A stretch of DNA of 64,000 bases from Actinoplanes lobatus (GTDB lineage Bacteria > Actinomycetota > Actinomycetes > Mycobacteriales > Micromonosporaceae). A program made the translations under genes and the position numbers. This document shows, one piece after another, positions 43,522 to 50,474 of the stretch (position 1 is its first letter; each line of letters opens with the position of its first letter). Below the pieces are notes generated by a model. That model was given only the letters and a program-made list of their open reading frames with translations, did not search any database and had not been told where the DNA came from. Where the stretch lies: assembly GCF_014205215.1 (NCBI RefSeq), contig NZ_JACHNC010000001.1:7064501-7128500 (forward strand). Direction: 5' to 3'.

Positions 43522-44025
43522 TCAGAAGTTGTACCACTGCTGGTTGGTCCGGTAGTGGCAGGTCCGTGCCGCGATGATGTTCGACCCGCCGAACGGCGCG
43601 TCCAGGCAGGGCCCGGTGCCGTTGTAGCTGCGATAGGCGTTGCCGGGACCGATGTAGACGATCTGCCACCGCTGACTCGTCGCGCCGCGGCACAGGCTCA
43701 CGACCAGGTGATCGGAATTGCGGTCGGGCTGTTCCAGGCACATGTTGTCCGACCCGTACCTGGCGACCAGGTAGTAGCTGTTCAGGCTCGGGTTGGCGGG
43801 CACGAACAGCCACTCGTGGCTGTAGTCGCACTCACCCAGGACCGGGACGCCGCCGGACGGGTTGTAGTCGGTGCAGTAGTAGTCGTTGTAGGCGCTCTGG
43901 AGGTACATGGGGTTGTACGCGGCGTTCGCCGGGGACGCCATGCCTGCCAGCGCCCCGATCAGCGCCATGATCACCAGCGTGATCCCGGCGGCGGCCCGCC
44001 GGCGCGGCACCTCTGTGTCGATCAC
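43522..44025 (-). CDS. Secreted ricin-B-like lectin-domain protein
   Basis: 167 residues from GTG at 44025 with AAAGGGG upstream. Signal peptide (AAAGITLVIMALIGALAGMA, cut near ANAAY), then a single beta-trefoil of about 130 residues. QxW-type repeats are seen as SQRWQIV and NQQWYNF, with paired Cys (NMCLEQ..SLCRG, GPCLDA..RTCHY) as in ricin-type domains. It should bind sugars outside the cell; no catalytic domain. Its upstream region carries element U (44061-44124), shared with the secreted-protein gene at 47985. Confidence 0.8.
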   Translation of the reverse strand: MIDTEVPRRRAAAGITLVIMALIGALAGMASPANAAYNPMYLQSAYNDYYCTDYNPSGGVPVLGECDYSHEWLFVPANPSLNSYYLVARYGSDNMCLEQPDRNSDHLVVSLCRGATSQRWQIVYIGPGNAYRSYNGTGPCLDAPFGGSNIIAARTCHYRTNQQWYNF

Positions 44026-44060
44026 TGTTCTGTTCCCCTTTCATCGGCTGACTGGCCCCC

Positions 44061-44124
44061 TGTCTAGTGGCGCGGCCGTTGTCTGGCTCCCGCTCGAACC
44101 GGCAAGACAAACAACCCTGGACAA
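44061..44124 (-). promoter_or_regulatory. 64-bp shared upstream element, copy U
   Basis: Read on the minus strand: TTGTCCAGGGTTGTTTGTCT, then AGACAAC and ending CTAGACA. It matches 47875-47938 at 53 of 64 positions without gaps. It contains two direct TTGTC units and one inverted GACAA. It ends 35 bp before the lectin start and lies 54 bp before the STAND gene start on the other strand, so it could serve both. Confidence 0.75.
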
Positions 44125-44178
44125 CGCAGAGACAATTGACGATGGATGTGGCGGTGGTGCGGAGGGAGGCCGGGGGAG

Positions 44179-47100
44179 ATGCCGAGGCCGGAGCGACCCT
44201 TGGACGACCTTGCCGGCCCGGCCGCCGATCTCGCTGCTGAGCTGCGGAAACTGCGGGACAGGGCGGGCCGGCCGGGCTATCGGCAGATGGCCGCACGGGT
44301 CAACTACTCGGTCGCGACGTTGTCCGCGGCCGCGTCGGGCCGCAGGCTGCCGACCCTGGAGGTGACCCTCGCCTACGTCGCCGCGTGCGATGGCGACCCG
44401 GTCGAATGGGAGCGGCGCTGGCGGCAGGCGGAACGCCTCGGCACGACGCCGCCCGGGGATCAGGCGAACGGGAACGCTCCCGTGCCGTACCCCGGGCTCG
44501 TGACCTTCCAGGCCGGCGACGCGGAACTCTTCTTCGGGCGCGCCGCCATGGTGGCCGACCTGGTGCGGCGGCTCGGGCAACGGCGATTCCTGACCGTGTT
44601 CGGCCCGTCGGGCGCCGGCAAGTCGTCGGTCGTGCGCGCGGGACTGGTCCCCGCCGTCGAAGGGCCCGCGCTGGTGCTGACACCGGGCGCGCATCCGATG
44701 GCGGAACTGGCGGTGCACCTGGCACGGGTCGCAGGTGTGCCCGCCGGTGGGCTGCTGGACGAGCTGCGCGAGGATCCGGCGCGTGCCGGCCTCCTCGTAC
44801 GGCAGAGCCTGTCCGGCGTACCCCCGGAAATTGATCTTCTGATCGTGGTGGATCAATTCGAGGAGGTCTTCGCCGGCGGGGTCGACGCGGGGGAGCGGGC
44901 GGATTTCGTGGCCGCGCTGCTGGCGACGTGCCGGGAACCGGGCGGCCGGGCCCGGGTGGTGCTGGTGGTGCGCGCCGACCACTACGCCCGGTTCGCGGAG
45001 TACCCGCAGCTGCTGGCCGTGCTCAGCGACGCGCAGGTCCTGATCGGCGGGATGAGCCCGGCCGAGCTGCGGGAGGCGGTGACCCGGCCCGCCGAACGCT
45101 GCGGCGCCCGGGTGGAGGGCGCGCTGGTGGCCACCATCGTGGCCGAGGTCAGCGGCTCACCGGGCGCGCTGCCGCTGGCCGCGCACGCGCTGCGCGAGGC
45201 CTGGCGCCGGCGTCAAGGCGCGATCGTCACCCTCGCCGGCTACCAGGCCGCCGGTGGCGTGGCCGGGTCGGTCGCTCACACGGCCGAGCAGGCGTACGAG
45301 GCGCTGTCCGGCCCCGAACGGCACGCAGCCCGGCAGACCCTGCTGCGGATGGTCGACGTCGGACCGGACGGGCTGGTCACCCGCCGGCGGCTGGGTCGCG
45401 CCGAACTGGACACGATCGTGGGGGCGCCCGCGGTGATCGACACGTTCACGGCCGCACGGCTCGTCAGCGCGGACCGCGACACCGTGGAGATCGCGCACGA
45501 GGCCCTGATCCAAGCCTGGCCGCGACTGCACGGCTGGGTCGAGGAGAGCCGCGCCGGGCTGCGGCTGCACCGCCTGCTCACCGAGGCAGCCGCCGCATGG
45601 GAGTCGCTCGGCCGCGACGAGGGCGCGCTGTACCGTGGCCCACGACTGTCGGCCGCGGCTGAGGCGGCGGACCTGCGGGTCATCGACCTGACCGGCCCGG
45701 AACGAGACTTCCTGGAGGCGGGCCGCGCACTTCACGACCGCGAGCAACGGGTACGGCGTAGGCGTACCCGAATTCTGGTCTTCGGTCTCGTCGCGGTCCT
45801 CGCGCTGGTGTCGACGGCCGCGGTAGTCGCGGTGGTGTCCGCCCGGCGTGCCGAGGCCCAGCGGATCCGGGCCGTCGCCGGACAACTGGCGGCGGGTGCC
45901 CGGGCCGAACGGATGACCGATCCGGAGCTGGCGCTGCTGCTGGCGCGACGGGCCTACCAGGTTCATCCGGATCCCGAGACCGAGTCGGTGCTGCGGCAGG
46001 CCACCGCCGACGCGCGCTCGATCCGCACGATGGACGCGCACCGGGCGGAGGTGTCCTCGCTCGCCGTCAGCGGCTCCACCGTGGCCGACGTGGACCTCGA
46101 CGGCGTGGTCAAGGTGTGGGATCTGGACAGCCCAGCGCCGCCGGTCACCGCCCCCACGTCCGGCGGCGCCGTCGATCTCGGCCCCGACGGGCGGCTGGCG
46201 ATCGCGAGCTCGGACCCGGGACTTCCGGTGGGCCGCGTGGTGCTGTGGCGGCCGCGGGACCCGGGTCCCCCACGTCTGCTGCGGCCGTTCATACCCGCCG
46301 GAGTCAGTGAGGTCGCCTACAGCCCGGACGGCCGCTGGGTCGCCGCGATCAGCGCGAACTCTCACGTCTACCTGTGGAACACCACACGGGACGGGCCGGG
46401 GCGGCGCTTTCGTTCCAGCGGCCAGGACACCGATCTCGCCTTCGGGCCGGGTGGGCGACTGGCCGTCGCCTCATTCGACGGCACCGTCCGCGTGTGGGAC
46501 GTCGACGGCACGGATGCACCTGCCGTGCTTCGCCAGCCGGCGGGCGCCCATCCTGTTGCGGTCGCCGTCAGCCGCGACGGCAACCGGATCGCGGTCGCCG
46601 GAACGGAGCAAGTCACGGTCTGGCCGGCGGACGGGCGCGGCGAACCGGAGATCCATCGCGGGCCCGAGCACTCCTACCTCAGTGTGGCGTTCAGCCCCGA
46701 TGGGCGTCGTGTCGCCGCGGGCACCAGCGAACGTACCGTGCGGATCTGGGGTGACGGCGACACATCGGACGGGCTGGCGATGCGCGGGCATCGCGGGCCT
46801 GTACGGCAGGTGGCGTTCAGCGCGGACGGTCGCCGGCTGCTGTCCGGCAGCGACGACACCACCGTGCGCGTCTGGGACACCTCCGGGGCCGCCGACCCCG
46901 CACTGATCGCCCTTCCCGCATCGGCCGGCGGCCCGGCAGCGCTCAGCCGTGACGGCGCCTTCACGGTGGCGGGCACGATCTCGGTCTTTCCCACCCGTAC
47001 GCCCGGCGACGCCACCGAGTTGCGCAACGTCCCAGCGGGCCGGCTGTTCTCCGCCGTCAGCGCGGACGGGCGCAGCGTCGCGTCCGCCAACCTCGACAGC

Positions 47101-47838
47101 GAGCAGATCCACTGGTGGAGAGACGTCACCGGCGAACCCACGGTTGTCGAATGCACGCGCCGGCCGGGCGAGGTCACCGTCAACGCCGTCGCCTTGAGCG
47201 ACAACGGACGAGAACTCGCCGTCGACTGTGGCAACGACGAGATCCTGTGGTCTGCCGGCGACGGGCATGCCGCCGTCCGCATCGACGGCCACGGCCCGAT
47301 CGCCGTCAGCCGGGACCTCATCGCGATCGCGATGGCGAACAGCGTGGTGCTGTGGGAACCGGCCACCGGCGGGCTGGTCCGGACCTTGAAAGGCCAGAAC
47401 GGACGCGCGGACCAGGTGCGGTTCTCCGCCGAGGGCGACCGGATCGCCGTCGCCGGCGACGACGGCGCGATCCGGATCTGGCCCGTCGCCCAGGACCACG
47501 ACCCGGTCGTGCTCACCGGCACCGTCGGCAGGACCGTGGCGATGAGCTTCAGCCCCGACGGCAGGCTGATCGCCGCCATCGGCACCGACAACGTCGTACG
47601 CCTGTGGCACACCGACGGCAGCGGCGAACCCGTGACCTTCGACCACCCCGCCGAAGCCCGCCAACTCGAATTCAGCGCCGACGGCCGCAGCATCATCACC
47701 CTGTACGGCACGACGGTCCGGATCACGCCGTGCGAGGTCTGCGGCCCGGTCGGTGAAGTGGTCGCGCTCGCTGGACAGCGCGTGACCCGGGACTTCACCG
47801 CGCGGGAGAGCGCGAAGTACCTTCGCGAACCCGGATAG
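44179..47838 (+). CDS. STAND NTPase with N-terminal HTH, membrane helix and WD40 propellers
   Basis: 1219 residues from ATG at 44179 (GGGGGAG upstream). Order: XRE-like HTH (about 10-80; YRQMAARVNYSVATLSAAASG); nSTAND1 NTPase (about 110-450) with Walker A GPSGAGKSSVVRAGL, Walker B LLIVVDQFEEVF and IAHEALIQAWPRL winged-helix part; one membrane helix (about 532-556, FGLVAVLALVSTAAVVAVV); and a C-terminal WD40 region (about 615-1215) with at least ten blades ending in motifs such as VKVWDLD, VRVWDTSG, IRIWPVA. STAND proteins are ligand-triggered switches. Here HTH and propeller lie on opposite sides of the membrane helix. It sits between two secreted-protein genes sharing the 64-bp element. Confidence 0.9.
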   Translation: MPRPERPLDDLAGPAADLAAELRKLRDRAGRPGYRQMAARVNYSVATLSAAASGRRLPTLEVTLAYVAACDGDPVEWERRWRQAERLGTTPPGDQANGNAPVPYPGLVTFQAGDAELFFGRAAMVADLVRRLGQRRFLTVFGPSGAGKSSVVRAGLVPAVEGPALVLTPGAHPMAELAVHLARVAGVPAGGLLDELREDPARAGLLVRQSLSGVPPEIDLLIVVDQFEEVFAGGVDAGERADFVAALLATCREPGGRARVVLVVRADHYARFAEYPQLLAVLSDAQVLIGGMSPAELREAVTRPAERCGARVEGALVATIVAEVSGSPGALPLAAHALREAWRRRQGAIVTLAGYQAAGGVAGSVAHTAEQAYEALSGPERHAARQTLLRMVDVGPDGLVTRRRLGRAELDTIVGAPAVIDTFTAARLVSADRDTVEIAHEALIQAWPRLHGWVEESRAGLRLHRLLTEAAAAWESLGRDEGALYRGPRLSAAAEAADLRVIDLTGPERDFLEAGRALHDREQRVRRRRTRILVFGLVAVLALVSTAAVVAVVSARRAEAQRIRAVAGQLAAGARAERMTDPELALLLARRAYQVHPDPETESVLRQATADARSIRTMDAHRAEVSSLAVSGSTVADVDLDGVVKVWDLDSPAPPVTAPTSGGAVDLGPDGRLAIASSDPGLPVGRVVLWRPRDPGPPRLLRPFIPAGVSEVAYSPDGRWVAAISANSHVYLWNTTRDGPGRRFRSSGQDTDLAFGPGGRLAVASFDGTVRVWDVDGTDAPAVLRQPAGAHPVAVAVSRDGNRIAVAGTEQVTVWPADGRGEPEIHRGPEHSYLSVAFSPDGRRVAAGTSERTVRIWGDGDTSDGLAMRGHRGPVRQVAFSADGRRLLSGSDDTTVRVWDTSGAADPALIALPASAGGPAALSRDGAFTVAGTISVFPTRTPGDATELRNVPAGRLFSAVSADGRSVASANLDSEQIHWWRDVTGEPTVVECTRRPGEVTVNAVALSDNGRELAVDCGNDEILWSAGDGHAAVRIDGHGPIAVSRDLIAIAMANSVVLWEPATGGLVRTLKGQNGRADQVRFSAEGDRIAVAGDDGAIRIWPVAQDHDPVVLTGTVGRTVAMSFSPDGRLIAAIGTDNVVRLWHTDGSGEPVTFDHPAEARQLEFSADGRSIITLYGTTVRITPCEVCGPVGEVVALAGQRVTRDFTARESAKYLREPG

Positions 47839-47874
47839 ACCGGTGTCGCGTCCCGGGCGTTCCCGAGTGGGCAG

Positions 47875-47938
47875 TTGTCCGGAGTTGTTTGTCTGACCGC
47901 TCCGAGCAGGGGCCAGACAACCTCCGCGCCGCTAGACA
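47875..47938 (+). promoter_or_regulatory. 64-bp shared upstream element, copy D
   Basis: TTGTCCGGAGTTGTTTGTCT ... CCAGACAAC ... CTAGACA, same order and spacing as copy U but inverted in the genome. It starts 37 bp after the STAND stop and ends 46 bp before the secreted-protein ATG. TAGACA could serve as a -10. Confidence 0.75.
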
Positions 47939-47984
47939 CATACCCCGTAAGCCGTACGGTCTATCACTCGGAAACGGGAGAACC

Positions 47985-48416
47985 ATGAACACACTCAAGA
48001 TCATCGGCGTGGCCGGGCTGGCCGTCATGCTGCTGGGGGCACAACCGGCGGCTGCCGCACCGACCGAGGGCGCAGCACGAGCCCAGGCGGCGACGGCCGA
48101 AACGCCGAGGGCTGACGCGACGCGGACGGTGCACGCTGGCACGGCACAGCACGCCCTCGCGGGCTGGCTCGGCAGCTGTTACGTTTCCCGCTACAGCACG
48201 TACGCCGGCGGCTGGTGCGACGGGAACGGTCCGGACTGGACATACCAGGGCACGGTCAGATGCGGGAACAACCCCGGGTACATCAATAACGGCCCCACCC
48301 GCTGGGCCGGCGACCGCCGAGGCTCGTACTCTTCATGCCCCTCTGGCACGAGCGCGGCCCGGGGAGGCGTCGACGTCTTCTATCAGGGCTCGTACCAGAC
48401 CAGCTTCCTGGTGTGA
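47985..48416 (+). CDS. Small secreted Cys-containing protein
   Basis: 143 residues from ATG at 47985 (GGGAGAA upstream). Signal peptide (KIIGVAGLAVMLLGAQPAAA), a pro-like Ala-rich stretch to about residue 60, then a compact domain with four Cys (GSCYVS, GWCDGNGP, VRCGNN, SSCPSG), presumably two disulfides, and the motif GPTRWAGDRRGSYSSC. This kind of secreted protein recurs in actinomycetes without known function; bacteriocin-like or surface roles are guesses. It carries element D upstream and a strong terminator downstream. Confidence 0.8.
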   Translation: MNTLKIIGVAGLAVMLLGAQPAAAAPTEGAARAQAATAETPRADATRTVHAGTAQHALAGWLGSCYVSRYSTYAGGWCDGNGPDWTYQGTVRCGNNPGYINNGPTRWAGDRRGSYSSCPSGTSAARGGVDVFYQGSYQTSFLV

Positions 48417-48445
48417 CGGTGGCGTGACGCGCCGGTCGCTGTTCG

Positions 48446-48477
48446 GGCGCCTCGCCCACGAAGGTGGGCGAGGCGCC
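48446..48477 (+). terminator. Terminator of the secreted Cys protein gene
   Basis: Perfect 14-bp stem GGCGCCTCGCCCAC / GTGGGCGAGGCGCC with tetraloop GAAG, 29 bp after the stop. Confidence 0.85.
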
Positions 48478-48479
48478 TC

Positions 48480-48751
48480 TTCGAGGAGGACTACTACGGC
48501 ATGGCCGTAGCTCTTGACGCTGTGCATGGGGAGGGCCGCGCACACCAGCATGCGGGCGCCGCCAGAACGGGCGACCCGCGCAAGCGGATAGGGGCGGCCT
48601 CCCCGCGGGCGAAGGATGCCGGTGCCGCTGGCGGGCTTGTGGGGACGGCCCGGTGGTTACCGACGGGCGCGGGCATGAACCCTGTGTCCAAGTTCCGTGG
48701 GTAAGGCCCTCCTCCCTTCGGTTCGCCGTCGGCGGCGCCAGTTGCCGTCAT
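48480..48751. other. Unassigned GC-rich stretch with structured look
   Basis: Short frames exist on both strands, none convincing. The hairpin CTACGGC-ATG-GCCGTAG lies near 48493-48509, and text such as ATGAACCCTGTGTCCAAGTTCC near 48670-48695 has a structured-RNA flavour (a group II intron scrap was considered). No claim is made. Confidence 0.25.
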
Positions 48752-48856
48752 CGAATACCTTCCGTGGAAACCCCCGGCTTTAGCCGTGGGGAGGAAACGG
48801 AACCCCTGCGGAGCAGGTCAGGGGTAGCCCATTCGCCGTCAAGGCGAATGGGCGTC

Positions 48857-49020
48857 TGGTCAGACGTTGCGTTGGTTCTCGACATACTTTTGACCGCTTC
48901 CAGGGTGGCTGCGCCGGTCGTGGCGACGAAGTACGAAGTGGTCAACAGGGTCGGCATCCGGGACTCGAGCTGCGGGAACTGCTGTCGAATCAGCCGGGAC
49001 GATCGGCCCTTGGTACGCTG
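48857..49020 (-). pseudogene. tnpA: tnpA (Y1 transposase) 3' remnant in IS copy 3
   Basis: About 50 codons of the TnpA C-terminus up to YVENQRNV and its TGA, with a 1-nt frameshift after LEAVK. The catalytic HUH and Tyr part is deleted. Confidence 0.75.
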
Positions 49021-49026
49021 TCTGAT

Positions 49027-50247
49027 GTGGACGAGACGGTGCGTTACAGCTACCGCCTGCGGCCCGGCCGCATCGCGCAGGCCGCACTTCTCGACGAGTG
49101 GGGCCGCTGTCGGTGGCTGTGGAACGAAGCCGTCCACCAGCAGAGAACCGGCCGTAAGGCGACGTTCGGCAAACTGTCCAAGCTGCTGACCGAGGCTCGC
49201 AGCCGCAACGCCTGGCTGCGCGCCGGGTCGCAGGTCGCCCAGCAGCAGACGCTGCGCACCTACGGCACCGCCCTGGACCATTCGTTCACGGTGAAAGGCC
49301 GGGGCCGTCCGAGGGCCAAGCGGCTCAAAGACGCGCTGCCGAGCTTGGAGTACACGACTCGGGGCTTCTCGATCAAGGATGGCCGACTTCGCCTGCCGGG
49401 TAGGGTTACGATCCCGGTCGTCTGGTCCCGGGAACTGCCGTCCGACCCGTCCAGCGTGCGGGTCTACCGTGACAGTCTCGGGCATTGGTACGCCTCGTTC
49501 GTGGTCCGTCGGGACACGGTCGGAACACCTGGGGCGGACCTGCCCGGCATCGGTGTCGACTGGGGTGTGAAGGCGACCGCCAACACGACCGATCCGGCGT
49601 TCGATCTGCCGCACCTCGGGCATCGCCGACGGTGCGCGGCTGAACTGGCGAAAGCGCAGCGAAGGATGGCCCGCCGCCGCCGGCCGAAGGGCCGGCCGCA
49701 GTCGAAGGGCTACCAGCAGGCCAGGAAGCAGGCCGCCCGGGTAGCGAAGAAGGCCGCCCGGCAGAACACCCACGACGCCCGGGTCTGGGCGAAGAACGTC
49801 ACCGCGCATCACAGTTTGATCGCCGTGGAGGACTTCAAGCCGAAGTTCCTTGCGAAGTCGCGGATGGCCCGTAAGGCCGCTGACGCGGCGATCGGCGCGG
49901 CGAAGCGAGAACTTGTCGAGCGTGGCATGCGGGCGGGCCGGAAGGTGGTGCTGGTGCCGCCCGCCTACACCACGATGACCTGCTCCGGGTGCGGCGAGAG
50001 AGCCAATCACCGCCTCGGACTGGGCGTACGAGTCTTCGAGTGCACGGCCTGCGGCTACACCGCAGACCGCGACCTTAACGCCGCGAGGACGATCCTCGCC
50101 ACGGCTGAACGCGACCGTGCCAGTGCCGACGACGTCAGACATCTGATCGCCTCCTTCCGGGAGCGTGGATCAGGTGCGGTCCGAGCTGGGAATCCAGGGC
50201 CTGGCCCCGGAGGGAAATCCCCCGGATTCATCCGTGGGGATCGTTAA
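49027..50247 (+). CDS. tnpB: TnpB (IS copy 3)
   Basis: 406 residues from GTG at 49027. RuvC residues D178 (GVDWGVK), E268 (IAVEDFKP), D349 (RDLNAA); zinc ribbon C319/C322/C339/C342. More diverged from copies 1 and 2 than they are from each other (CSGCGE, GYQQARKQAA). TAA is the element end. Expected to be an RNA-guided nuclease that cuts at TCAT-flanked targets matching its guide. Confidence 0.9.
   Translation: MDETVRYSYRLRPGRIAQAALLDEWGRCRWLWNEAVHQQRTGRKATFGKLSKLLTEARSRNAWLRAGSQVAQQQTLRTYGTALDHSFTVKGRGRPRAKRLKDALPSLEYTTRGFSIKDGRLRLPGRVTIPVVWSRELPSDPSSVRVYRDSLGHWYASFVVRRDTVGTPGADLPGIGVDWGVKATANTTDPAFDLPHLGHRRRCAAELAKAQRRMARRRRPKGRPQSKGYQQARKQAARVAKKAARQNTHDARVWAKNVTAHHSLIAVEDFKPKFLAKSRMARKAADAAIGAAKRELVERGMRAGRKVVLVPPAYTTMTCSGCGERANHRLGLGVRVFECTACGYTADRDLNAARTILATAERDRASADDVRHLIASFRERGSGAVRAGNPGPGPGGKSPGFIRGDR
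50110..50247 (+). ncRNA. Predicted omega RNA scaffold, copy 3
   Basis: Right-end segment conserved with copies 1 and 2; the guide would begin at 50248 (TGCGCGTGCCC). The 5' limit is a guess. Confidence 0.35.
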
Positions 50248-50474
50248 TGCGCGTGCCCATTTGCCGTGGCCTGCGAGCAGACCAGTGGTCTCACGGCGAC
50301 GGAACGGGCGGCGTACGCACCCGGCCTGGATTTCGAGCGGCCCTGCTCCTGATTCACTCAGAGGATGACTAGTTCCGCGTGTGTTATGTGAATCGTCTCC
50401 TCATCGGTGGAGGCATGCCATAAATGCTCTGGGGCGGCATGGGGCCGTGTCCGAACCGATGTCGGAGGACTCCC

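Larger units (their letters stand above)
48752..50247 (+). mobile_element. tnpB-type IS200/IS605 element, copy 3 (longest)
   Basis: 1496 bp after target TCAT (48748-48751), ending GATCGTTAA. It keeps about 90 bp more at the left than copies 1 and 2. That extra DNA antisense encodes GRSSRLIRQQFPQLESRMPT, LLTTSYFVATTGAATLEAVK, the C-terminus of a Y1 transposase, in divergent IS605 order. So it is the least-reduced copy. Confidence 0.9.

Noticed and set aside
48501..48704. Group II intron fragment or small CDS
   Set aside because: No domain V motif and no reverse transcriptase; kept only as an open question.
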